Below, one piece after another: positions 43,305 to 51,391 of a stretch of 64,000 nucleotides of DNA (the stretch's first letter is position 1; the number at the start of each line of letters is the position of its first letter). The translations under genes and the position numbers were made by a program. The DNA comes from Clostridiaceae bacterium (lineage in GTDB: Bacteria > Bacillota > Clostridia > Saccharofermentanales > Saccharofermentanaceae). Location: the NCBI GenBank assembly GCA_012728275.1, contig JAAYFK010000023.1:1-64000 (forward strand), in the 5' to 3' direction. The notes under the pieces are model-generated. The model saw nothing but the letters and a program-made list of their open reading frames with translations. It had not been told where the DNA came from and did not search any database.

Positions 43305-44481
43305 CTGCTCGTTCAATAGGTGCCTAATTCCAATATATGTTGATTCGGAGTCGGGCAAAATTATTGATGAATTTTATGCGAAATCTTATGCCGGAAGTGA
43401 TTTAATCAACTCTATTGATGTATCTGATTGCTTTGTAGTACCTGGTTTTATTGATACTCATATCCATGGAGCTTATAACTTCGATTGCTCTGATGCTTCT
43501 ATTGAATCAATATCCAAGATTGCATCGAGCCTGCCAACTTTTGGTGTAAGCGCATTTTGTCCTACAACAATGACCATGTCTAGGGAAGATATTGAATCAA
43601 CTTTTAAGTCAACAGATGAAGCCATCACTAAGAGTAAACCCACCGATGCAACTATACTTGGTATTCACCTTGAAGGTCCTTTCCTAAATTCGAAGATGTG
43701 CGGTGTTCAAGATGCTAGTTTTTGCATGAATCCTATGGAAGGTGCGAAATTTATCGATAATCTGTTAATCAAATATCCAGGTCTTCTCCTTGAAGTTGAC
43801 TTGGCTCCAGAGTTGGAAACTTCACTTGAATTTATAAGCAGATATAAGAATGATTTCGTGATTTCTTTGGCACATAGTCTTTGTAATTACGAGCAAGCTA
43901 GCAAAGCTTTTATTTGTGGCGCGAGAAGAATCACCCATGCATTTAATGCAATGAGCGGAATTGAAAAGAGAGCTCCAGGTATAGTAGGAGCAGCCTTTGA
44001 TCAAGATTTCGTCTTTTGCGAACTGATTTGTGACGGCTACCATGTCGATAAAACCATAATTCGTATGCTTTTCAAGGCTTTTGGATCGAAAAGGATTGTA
44101 GTTGTTTCAGACTCTATGCGCGGTAGTGGTATGCCAGATGGAGAGTATATGCTATATACGTCTCTGGTTACTACTCGTAACGGACGTACTTATTATGGTA
44201 AAGATGAACGTTTAGCAGGATCTGTTACAAATCTTGCTAAAGAGTGCGAGAATTTAATTAGCTATGGCATTCCTGTAGAGCAAGTCATAGAATCGTTGAC
44301 AATTACGCCGCTAAGAAGTCTTAAATTGAGTTATGAGCAAACTGGGCTAGGGCTAGTCACACCAGGTGCTAGGGCTTCAATCAACGTAATTAACTCGAAA
44401 GGCGAGTTATTGCTTGTCTTTGCGAACGGAATACTCTTGCATGATTATCGACAAGAGCGTGAGGTAGGAAATGAAAGATGA
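43270..44481 (+). CDS. nagA: N-acetylglucosamine-6-phosphate deacetylase
   Basis: A 403-residue amidohydrolase: 'VVPGFIDTHIHGAYNFDCSDAS' starts near residue 55 with the HxH metal site, 'HLEGPFLNSKMCGVQD' near 138 (metal Glu), 'ISLAHSLCNY' near 200, 'RITHAFNAMSG' near 220 and the catalytic Asp in 'VVVSDSM' near 278. NagA opens the amino-sugar recycling route by removing acetate from GlcNAc-6-P. The start at 43270 lies within the PHP gene and has only a weak GGGGG upstream; it gives the usual N-terminus. GlmM and GlmS 3 kb downstream act on the product in the other direction. Confidence 0.92.
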   Translation: MIYQLINGCSFDCSFNRCLIPIYVDSESGKIIDEFYAKSYAGSDLINSIDVSDCFVVPGFIDTHIHGAYNFDCSDASIESISKIASSLPTFGVSAFCPTTMTMSREDIESTFKSTDEAITKSKPTDATILGIHLEGPFLNSKMCGVQDASFCMNPMEGAKFIDNLLIKYPGLLLEVDLAPELETSLEFISRYKNDFVISLAHSLCNYEQASKAFICGARRITHAFNAMSGIEKRAPGIVGAAFDQDFVFCELICDGYHVDKTIIRMLFKAFGSKRIVVVSDSMRGSGMPDGEYMLYTSLVTTRNGRTYYGKDERLAGSVTNLAKECENLISYGIPVEQVIESLTITPLRSLKLSYEQTGLGLVTPGARASINVINSKGELLLVFANGILLHDYRQEREVGNER

Positions 44482-45166
44482 GAATATAGAGAGCCTGACA
44501 TGTTCCTCGGCTTTGCTAGCTGGAATAAGCAACGATATCTTGCAGGAGATACGTCAGAGAACTTCGGTGAAGCAATATGAGAAGGGCGAGACTATCGCTA
44601 GAGAAGGCGTTGAATGTAAATCTCTTGGTATTATCCTAGAAGGTAAGGTCTCCATGGTCAGAATTTCGAGTAGTGGAGAGTTTTCTTCTATTTCTCTGTT
44701 GTCAGAAAAGGAAATTTTTGGTGAGGACATTCTATACAGTTCTCGCAATACATATCAATACTCTGTAGAGGCTGCCACAAATTGCAAGATTCGTTTTATT
44801 CCAAAAACAATTCTTAACTCAATTATGGAGAAAAGCCCATCAACTAAAGATATGTATTTAAAAATTCTGTCTGATAGAGTAGAGAAACTAAATAGAAGAA
44901 TTCAAATCCTTTCTCAAAAGACACTTCGAGAGAAGATTGCTTATTACATAGTCGATCTATGTAGAACTCAAGGAAGCAATACTGTTGAGCTTCCTGCCTC
45001 AAAAGAAGTCATAGCGAAGCTTTTGGCAATGCCTAGACAATCTTTTTCGCGTGAATTAGCAAAAATGGAGAATGACGGAATAATAACTACAGAAGACAAA
45101 AAAATAACCATTCTTGATCGAAATTTGCTTGAGAATGAGATTGTTGAAGGCCTCAAATCGTTATAA
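44471..45166 (+). CDS. Crp/Fnr family transcription regulator
   Basis: A 231-residue regulator: a cyclic-nucleotide-binding beta-roll domain (residues about 20-125, with 'GETIAREGVECKSLGIILEGKV' type pattern), a dimer helix near 125-150 and a winged HTH with 'ASKEVIAKLLAMPRQSFSRELAKMENDGIIT' near 178-208. Four cysteines are scattered and do not form the Fnr cluster pattern. AGGA lies about 5 bases before the ATG, inside nagA (11 bases of overlap), so it is in the nagA operon and may control it. The effector is unknown. Confidence 0.9.
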   Translation: MKDENIESLTCSSALLAGISNDILQEIRQRTSVKQYEKGETIAREGVECKSLGIILEGKVSMVRISSSGEFSSISLLSEKEIFGEDILYSSRNTYQYSVEAATNCKIRFIPKTILNSIMEKSPSTKDMYLKILSDRVEKLNRRIQILSQKTLREKIAYYIVDLCRTQGSNTVELPASKEVIAKLLAMPRQSFSRELAKMENDGIITTEDKKITILDRNLLENEIVEGLKSL

Positions 45167-45334
45167 TTGCGATTATCGATATATTTCTCGAATGAGTACA
45201 ATAAAGATATTTTTTTTTGTTGAAATTGTACACTTACAAAATAAACATACTCGAATTACAATATTGCTATATTAATTTTTTGATAAATAGGTCTTCGGAT
45301 CTTTCTAATAGGATATAAAGCGAATGGGAAAAGA

Positions 45335-45376
45335 CGTCATCACCGGTTTAGGTGGTGGCGATTTTCTTGCACTTTT
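45335..45376 (+). terminator. Rho-independent terminator after the Crp/Fnr operon
   Basis: A 10-bp stem CGTCATCACC / GGTGGTGGCG (two G-T pairs) with a 6-base loop and ATTTTCTT tail, then ACTTTTTT. It is 170 bases past the stop, so it may instead be an attenuator for cdaA if a promoter lies in between; no such promoter is clear. Confidence 0.6.
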
Positions 45377-45443
45377 TTGTCGTATCCGCCATTAATACTT
45401 ATATGTTATAATCATTAGAAGTCATTTAATGGAGGTTTTTTCA

Positions 45444-46874
45444 ATGCCGGGTTATTCAATAATTGAGCAAATTTTCAATTTTTTGAATGAGCTTGTTAAG
45501 AGCCTTGCAAATGGCTATCTTTTTTTCGGAAGTGTTTGGGATGTTATTCGTTCCATTAGTGATATCGTACTTGTTACAGTCCTTGTTTATTGGATTCTTC
45601 TGTTTATTAGACAATCAAGAGCTTGGCAGCTTGTTAAAGGCATAGTTTTTATTCTTATTTTTGTAATTGTTTGTAGTTTGTTTGGACTAGACATGGTAGG
45701 CTTCCTGTTTAATAAGTTTTTATATGGATTTGCTATACTGTTTATTGTGATTTTTCAGCCTGAGCTACGAAGAGCGCTTGAGAATGTAGGACTTAAGTCC
45801 TTTGGTTCATTAAGAAGCTTTATCTCAAATTCGGATGTTGTTGATAGCGAGTATCGAGTAGGTATCATTCACGAAATTTGCTTAGCCTGTAAGGAGATGT
45901 CAAAGTCTAACACAGGAGCGCTTATTCTTATTGAAAGAACTACGAGACTTGATGAGTTACTTACTCAAGAGAATGTTGTTCGTTTTGATTCAACTGTTAC
46001 GAGCTCAGTGTTGCAATCGATTTTCTATAAGGGATCGCCTATGCACGACGGAGCTTTGTTAGTTCGAGATGGCAAGATAATTGCTGCTAGATGCCATGTT
46101 CCTCTTTCTATTACTATGCATAGTCTTCAACGCACAGGCACGAGACATAGGGCGGCTGTAGGTGCAAGTGAGATGGGTGATACAATTGCTATTGCTGTAT
46201 CAGAAGAGAGAGGCAAGACTTCAATTGCTGTTAATGGCAAACTTTTTGAGATGAAAGATGAGAATGAGTTGGAGGCGAATTTATTCTATCTTCTAGGGCT
46301 TGATGAGCAACATGAGAGTAAGAAGAGCTTCGTCAAATCTATTGAGAATATTTTCTCTCGAAAATCAAATAAGTCTATATCTTCTGATGAAGCTAATGAA
46401 TTAGTTACAGCTGGAGCAGAACAGAAACCTTCAAAAGATATTAATCTTTCACTACCTAGCGATTCTTCAACTAAGAAGAGACATAAGCATACTTCTTTTA
46501 GTGAGAAGGCAATTCTTATCATTCTATCTTTCATTTTATCTACATGCTTATGGATGTACATTCAAGTAATAAATAATCCAGTTGTAACTAAGACGATTAC
46601 GGTTCCTATCTCTTACAACTATACTACGCCGAATATGGAAGTTTCATATCCTATTAATTCTGTAGAGCTTGAGATTGTTGGGCGCCAAGAAACTATCGAT
46701 AATCTACAAGCCGGTGATATAATAGCTACTATTGACTATTCGGGTGTCACAGGTATTGGTGTAATGGAATTACCTGTAATTGTTAAGCCAGGTGATAGTG
46801 GCATTTATTTTAGAGTTGAGCAGCAGATTCCGGAGACTGTTTCAGTCACGGTTTACGATAGCTCCGAGAGTTGA
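45444..46874 (+). CDS. cdaA: Diadenylate cyclase CdaA fused to a YbbR-type (CdaR-like) domain
   Basis: A 476-residue fusion. Residues about 25-100 hold three membrane segments, then 'PELRRALENVG' leads into the DAC domain. The DAC active site is present: DGA at residues 202-204 and RHR at 234-236, which together bind ATP and metal and make c-di-AMP. Then comes a hydrophilic linker (about 285-350), a second membrane segment near 355-376, and a final YbbR-like beta domain (about 380-475) with the 'VTKTITVPISYN' opening. YbbR is normally a separate protein, CdaR, that controls CdaA from outside the membrane. Start 45444 has GGAGG 7 bases upstream; the earlier ATG overlaps it. glmM begins 10 bases later. 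Confidence 0.92.
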   Translation: MPGYSIIEQIFNFLNELVKSLANGYLFFGSVWDVIRSISDIVLVTVLVYWILLFIRQSRAWQLVKGIVFILIFVIVCSLFGLDMVGFLFNKFLYGFAILFIVIFQPELRRALENVGLKSFGSLRSFISNSDVVDSEYRVGIIHEICLACKEMSKSNTGALILIERTTRLDELLTQENVVRFDSTVTSSVLQSIFYKGSPMHDGALLVRDGKIIAARCHVPLSITMHSLQRTGTRHRAAVGASEMGDTIAIAVSEERGKTSIAVNGKLFEMKDENELEANLFYLLGLDEQHESKKSFVKSIENIFSRKSNKSISSDEANELVTAGAEQKPSKDINLSLPSDSSTKKRHKHTSFSEKAILIILSFILSTCLWMYIQVINNPVVTKTITVPISYNYTTPNMEVSYPINSVELEIVGRQETIDNLQAGDIIATIDYSGVTGIGVMELPVIVKPGDSGIYFRVEQQIPETVSVTVYDSSES

Positions 46875-46884
46875 GGTGTAAATA

Positions 46885-48252
46885 ATGGGTCGTCTTTTTG
46901 GTACAGACGGAGTAAGAGGTATAGCAAACAAGACGCTAACTGCGAAGTTGGCATATGAGATAGGTTTTGCTGCTGCGATAGTTTTAGCTAAGTGTCACGA
47001 GAAGAAGGACAACAAACCAGTATTTTTAATTGGCTCGGATACTAGAATATCCTGTAGAATGCTAGAAGCCGCGCTTGAGAGTGGTATTCTTTCCGCTGGG
47101 GCCGATGTTATTAAAGTTGGTGTTATTCCTACTCCAGGCGTAGCATATTTGACTACAAAGTATGTTTGCGATGCTGGCGTAATGATATCCGCTTCTCATA
47201 ATTCATATGAATACAACGGTATCAAACTCTTTTCGAGCGACGGATTTAAGTTGGCTGATAATGTTGAAGACGAAATAGAAGAGATTATTACCAATTTCGA
47301 TAGTATGAACTTCGCTTTACCTGAAGGCGACAAGCTTGGTTCTTCTATTTTTAAAGCAGATGCTGCTTCTGAGTATATCGAACACCTTAAGAGAAGAATG
47401 AGCGTGGATTTATCGGGCATGAAGCTTGCTATAGATTGTGCAAATGGTTCTGCTAGTGCATATGCTCCCAAGCTTTTCGAGGACTTAGGTGCAACAGTGG
47501 TTGTGACTGATAACAAGCCTAATGGCCTAAACATTAATAAGAATTGTGGATCTACACATCTTGGAAACTTAATCGATTTAACAGTATCTCACTCCTGCGA
47601 TATGGGACTTGCTTTTGATGGCGATGCTGATAGATTTCTTGCTATAGATAATAATGGAAAAGTAATCGATGGAGATGTCATAATGTCGATTGTTGCTTTA
47701 GATATGAAGAAGCATCAAGAACTTAAGAAGGATACTCTTGTAATTACGGTAATGAGTAATCTTGGTGTTCAAATTATGTCCAGAGAGAATGATTTGAATC
47801 TTGCAACTACTAAGGTTGGAGACAGGTATGTTCTCGAGGAGATGTTAAAGTCCGGGTATAATTTGGGTGGCGAGCAAAGCGGTCACGTTATTCTTTTGGA
47901 CCACGCAACTACGGGAGATGGAATGCTTACAGCATTAGCTCTTCTTAAATCTATATATAGAAATAAGACTACTTTATCAAATGCTTCTTTGGTAGTAGCT
48001 ATCTTGCCTCAAGTATTGCTTCCTGCTTATGTAAGGGATGAAGATAAAGAAACGGTAATGAATGATTCTGATATAACATCAAAGATTGAGGCTATTAACA
48101 TGTCTCTTGGAAATGAAGGAAGAGTTTTGGTTCGTCCATCTGGAACAGAGCCGATGATTAGAGTTATGCTTGAAGGTAAAGATCTTGATAATATCACTGC
48201 TCTTGCAAAAGAGTTGGTTGACTTGATTTCTTCTAAGTATAGCGAGAAATAA
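46885..48252 (+). CDS. glmM: Phosphoglucosamine mutase
   Basis: A 455-residue alpha-D-phosphohexomutase. The phosphoserine is Ser104 in ISASHNSYEYNG; the metal loop is 'LAFDGDADRFLA' near 245; the sugar loop is 'GGEQSGHVIL' near 329; the phosphate-binding loop is 'RPSGTEPMIRV' near 414. It interconverts glucosamine-6-P and glucosamine-1-P on the way to UDP-GlcNAc and cell wall. It lies between the c-di-AMP cyclase and glmS, a well-known arrangement in Firmicutes, where GlmM also binds and inhibits CdaA. Confidence 0.97.
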   Translation: MGRLFGTDGVRGIANKTLTAKLAYEIGFAAAIVLAKCHEKKDNKPVFLIGSDTRISCRMLEAALESGILSAGADVIKVGVIPTPGVAYLTTKYVCDAGVMISASHNSYEYNGIKLFSSDGFKLADNVEDEIEEIITNFDSMNFALPEGDKLGSSIFKADAASEYIEHLKRRMSVDLSGMKLAIDCANGSASAYAPKLFEDLGATVVVTDNKPNGLNINKNCGSTHLGNLIDLTVSHSCDMGLAFDGDADRFLAIDNNGKVIDGDVIMSIVALDMKKHQELKKDTLVITVMSNLGVQIMSRENDLNLATTKVGDRYVLEEMLKSGYNLGGEQSGHVILLDHATTGDGMLTALALLKSIYRNKTTLSNASLVVAILPQVLLPAYVRDEDKETVMNDSDITSKIEAINMSLGNEGRVLVRPSGTEPMIRVMLEGKDLDNITALAKELVDLISSKYSEK

Positions 48253-48261
48253 GAGGTTATT

Positions 48262-50121
48262 ATGTGTGGAATAGTTGGTTATATTGGCGACAGAAATACT
48301 CTATCCGTTCTGCTTAATGGATTAACAAGGCTAGAATATAGGGGTTATGATTCTGCAGGAGTTACTTTCATCCGTGATGGTGAGATACAGTTAATCAAGA
48401 AGAAGGGTCATGTATCCGAGTTGAAGGCTGAGGTTGCTAGATGCGGCTTTGTTCTTGACGAGAGCCTAGTGAATTCAATTGATGTAGGTATGGGCCACAC
48501 TAGATGGGCTACGCATGGAGCTCCGTCAGATGAGAATTCTCATCCGCATATTTCTATGGATAAGAAAATTTGTGTAGTTCACAATGGAATTATTGAGAAT
48601 TATGATGAACTTCGTACTTTTCTAAAGCGAAAAGGCTATAAATTTGCTTCTGAGACTGACACGGAAGTTGCAGCACAATTGATTGAGTATTACTACCTTC
48701 AAAACGATAAGAAGGACTTTGAAGAAGCTGTTAGAGCGACTCTTCGAGATATCGTCGGTTCATATGCTTTGGTAATTGTATGCGCTGATTATCCAGACAG
48801 ATTGATTTGTGCAAAGAAGGATAATCCTATAGTAATTGGAATTGGCGAAAATGAGAATTTTGTTGCTTCTGATATTCCAGCACTTATCGAATATACTCGT
48901 GATGTCGTATTTATGGAAGATAATTGTATTCTAATTATGAAGAAGGATTCTATTAGAATCACAGACATTCATGGAGATGAAATTTCATATAAGCCGACCC
49001 ATATAGATTGGGATGCCGATGCGGCTCAGAAGGGCGGATACGCTCATTTCATGATGAAAGAAATGTTTGAGGAGCCTAAGGCTTTTGAGGCAACTGTTAA
49101 TTCGAGAATTAAAGATGGTGAGATATTTCTTGAGCACATTCCAATGGACAAGGATTTCCTATCAAAGATAAAGAACATCAATTTTGTTGCTTGTGGAACT
49201 GCATATCACGCTGGTTGTGTAGGAAAGCATCTTATTGAGAAGCTTTGTCGTATACCAACAAATTGTTGTGTAGCTAGCGAATATGTGTACTCGGATCCGA
49301 TTGTTGATTCAAGTACTCTAACGATAGTAATTTCTCAATCTGGAGAGACTCTTGACACGATGCGCGCTATGCGTGAGGCGTCTAAGCTTGGGAGTAAGAC
49401 TCTGGCTATAGTCAATGTTATTGGTAGTACTGTGGCTAGAGAAGCGGATTATGTTTTGTATACAGCTGCTGGTCCTGAGATATCCGTTGCATCGACGAAG
49501 GCTTTTACCACACAATTAGCTTGCATATATTTAATCGCTTTCAAAATGGCCCATATTCTTGGCAAGATTGATGATTCTCAGTATGTAGAATATCAAGAAG
49601 AACTAAAGGCTATTCCAAGTAAGCTTACTTCTATTCTGAATAAGCAAAGCGAGATTCAAAAATTTGCGTCTATGCAATTTAATGCTGATAGTATTTTCTT
49701 CATTGGAAGGGGTATTGATTATTATTTGTCTATGGAGGCGTCACTTAAGCTAAAAGAGCTTTCATATATTCATTCTGAGGCTTATCCGGGTGGAGAACTT
49801 AAGCATGGCACAATAGCTTTAATTGAAGAGGGAACATTGGTAGTAAGTCCAATTACGCAAGAGGCATTAGCTTCCAAGATGGAGTCCAACATCAAGGAAG
49901 TTAAGACTCGAGGAGCGATCGTATTAGCTATCGTTCCTGAAAAGTTAAATAATAGGGAATTCTCATGCGATGAGAAGTTCGTTATTCCTGATACAGACGA
50001 ATTGCTAACGCCGATACTTGGAGTTCTTCCATGTCAATTGTTTGCTTATTATATGGCAGTTAATAAGGGCTGTGACGTTGATAAACCTCGTAATCTGGCA
50101 AAGAGTGTAACAGTAGAGTAG
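48262..50121 (+). CDS. glmS: Glutamine--fructose-6-phosphate aminotransferase
   Basis: A 619-residue two-domain enzyme. The glutaminase half starts MCGIVGYIG with the nucleophile Cys2, followed by 'YRGYDSAG' near 28, 'GHTRWATHG' near 74 and 'VHNGIIENY' near 98, all intact. The sugar isomerase half carries two SIS domains with 'ISQSGETLDT' near 354 and a C-terminal 'PRNLAKSVTVE'. It makes glucosamine-6-P from fructose-6-P and glutamine. It starts 10 bases after glmM. No glmS ribozyme is apparent in that 10-base gap, and it cannot fit there. Confidence 0.97.
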   Translation: MCGIVGYIGDRNTLSVLLNGLTRLEYRGYDSAGVTFIRDGEIQLIKKKGHVSELKAEVARCGFVLDESLVNSIDVGMGHTRWATHGAPSDENSHPHISMDKKICVVHNGIIENYDELRTFLKRKGYKFASETDTEVAAQLIEYYYLQNDKKDFEEAVRATLRDIVGSYALVIVCADYPDRLICAKKDNPIVIGIGENENFVASDIPALIEYTRDVVFMEDNCILIMKKDSIRITDIHGDEISYKPTHIDWDADAAQKGGYAHFMMKEMFEEPKAFEATVNSRIKDGEIFLEHIPMDKDFLSKIKNINFVACGTAYHAGCVGKHLIEKLCRIPTNCCVASEYVYSDPIVDSSTLTIVISQSGETLDTMRAMREASKLGSKTLAIVNVIGSTVAREADYVLYTAAGPEISVASTKAFTTQLACIYLIAFKMAHILGKIDDSQYVEYQEELKAIPSKLTSILNKQSEIQKFASMQFNADSIFFIGRGIDYYLSMEASLKLKELSYIHSEAYPGGELKHGTIALIEEGTLVVSPITQEALASKMESNIKEVKTRGAIVLAIVPEKLNNREFSCDEKFVIPDTDELLTPILGVLPCQLFAYYMAVNKGCDVDKPRNLAKSVTVE

Positions 50122-50129
50122 GTGATAAA

Positions 50130-50792
50130 GTGAAGAGTATAATTGATTATCTAGATTTGACACATACTATTGCATCGTCACTTTTCGAGGGCAAAAAGTA
50201 TGCTTGGGAGGTTCTACCTGACATTGGAGACTTTATCCTTGAAATAGGTCCAACATTATCAGAGGATGAGTATTATTCTCCATGTGAGAATGTGTGGATT
50301 GCTAAGACAGCAACAATTTATGAATCTGCATATATTAGTGGGCCTGCAATTATTGGTCCTGAGACTGAAGTAAGACATTGTGCTTTTCTTAGGGGGAAGA
50401 CACTTGTTGGTGCTGGATGTGTAGTAGGGAATTCGACTGAACTTAAGAATGTGATTCTGTTTGATAAGGTTCAAGTACCGCATTATAACTATATTGGTGA
50501 TTCTATACTTGGATATAAGGCACATTTTGGTGCAGGTGCAATTACGTCAAATGTTAAGTCTGATAAGGAGAATACTGTTGTTAAGACTTGCACGGGGGAA
50601 CTAATCGAGACCGTTATGAAGAAGTTTGGCGCTATCGTAGGTGACAATGTAGAGGTTGGATGCGGGACTATTTTGAATCCTGCTAGTGTAGTAGGACGTA
50701 ATACAAGGATTTATCCATTGTCTATGATTAGAGGAGAGATACCTGAGAATAGTATCTATAAGAATTCTGGTGAGATTACTAGTATTCAGTAG
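50130..50792 (+). CDS. Left-handed beta-helix acyltransferase, GlmU-C-like
   Basis: A 220-residue protein beginning with GTG (AGGTGA is 7 bases upstream). Residues 1-60 are helical; residues about 65-205 show hexapeptide repeats (patterns such as 'IAKTATIYESAYISGPAIIG' and 'IVGDNVEVGCGTILNPASVVG') that form a left-handed beta-helix, with 'NSTELKNVILF' and 'AHFGAGAITSNVK', phrases like those of the acetyltransferase half of GlmU. The nucleotidyltransferase half is missing. As part of the glmM-glmS operon it may acetylate glucosamine-1-P, or modify a related sugar; this is inference. Confidence 0.78.
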   Translation: MKSIIDYLDLTHTIASSLFEGKKYAWEVLPDIGDFILEIGPTLSEDEYYSPCENVWIAKTATIYESAYISGPAIIGPETEVRHCAFLRGKTLVGAGCVVGNSTELKNVILFDKVQVPHYNYIGDSILGYKAHFGAGAITSNVKSDKENTVVKTCTGELIETVMKKFGAIVGDNVEVGCGTILNPASVVGRNTRIYPLSMIRGEIPENSIYKNSGEITSIQ

Positions 50793-50808
50793 TTCAAAAT
50801 AAACATTA

Positions 50809-50845
50809 AAAGAGTGTGCAGATATCTACACACTCTTTGTTAATC
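50809..50845. terminator. Bidirectional terminator
   Basis: A 10-bp stem AAAGAGTGTG / CACACTCTTT with a 10-base loop. T-runs lie on both sides (TTTGTTAATCGTTTT plus side; TTTTAATGTTT minus side). It ends the glm operon and the converging HEAT-protein gene. Confidence 0.85.
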
Positions 50846-50865
50846 GTTTTATTAACAAACAGAAA

Positions 50866-51207
50866 TCAAGTTAGCTTGGTCTTCATTTCATCGAAAGCTG
50901 CCTTTGCAACTGCTCTGACAGATGGGTCGGAATCGGCAAATGCTAATTTCTTCACATATTCTTCACAATGCTTTGCCTTAATCTTAGCTGCAGAAGTTGC
51001 AGCTGCCGAACGTACTAAAGGAGACGAATCACGAAGAAGAGGAATCAAAGCCATCCCACAATCATATGTTGGAATCTGAGACATACTCGTAGCGACAGCG
51101 GCTCTAACTGTATCATCATCGTCACTAACGTACTTCATTAGTGCGTCGAGCTTTTGCTTCTTGCCTAGTTTGTCAATCTTCTCACGAATAGCATCTACTC
51201 TTGCCAT
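50866..51207 (-). CDS. HEAT-repeat protein
   Basis: A 113-residue all-helical protein of short HEAT repeats. Repeats have the 'DDDTVRAAVATSMSQI', 'SSPLVRSAAATSAAKI' and 'SDPSVRAVAKAAFDEM' type cores, each with the conserved Val-Arg and Ala pairs. It could be a scaffold for protein binding, similar to the PBS-lyase HEAT-like proteins. Start at 51207 is used: GGGAAGTGATAGT sits before it, whereas the earlier in-frame ATG has no ribosome site. No partner is apparent. Confidence 0.8.
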   Translation of the reverse strand: MARVDAIREKIDKLGKKQKLDALMKYVSDDDDTVRAAVATSMSQIPTYDCGMALIPLLRDSSPLVRSAAATSAAKIKAKHCEEYVKKLAFADSDPSVRAVAKAAFDEMKTKLT

Positions 51208-51391
51208 ACTATCACTTCCCTTTTTCATTATTATGAACTATCATACTGTTAAATTTAATATACCAAATAATTAACAAAATTGGCTATAGATTTGGCCATA
51301 AATAACAGAAAATTCATATTCTTTTCTTTGGCCATTATACACTACTTATATGTAAGTGTACAATTTATTATTGAGTTTTTGGAGGGATTTT

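Noticed and set aside
45324..45395. A 23-codon frame starting ATGGGAAAAGAC in the gap before cdaA
   Set aside because: It lies on the stem of the terminator hairpin, so the apparent frame follows from the stem sequence; there is no clear ribosome site and no sign of coding bias.
48253..48261. Possible glmS ribozyme ahead of glmS
   Set aside because: Only 9 bases separate glmM and glmS and glmM coding sequence continues up to there, so the ribozyme cannot be in place.
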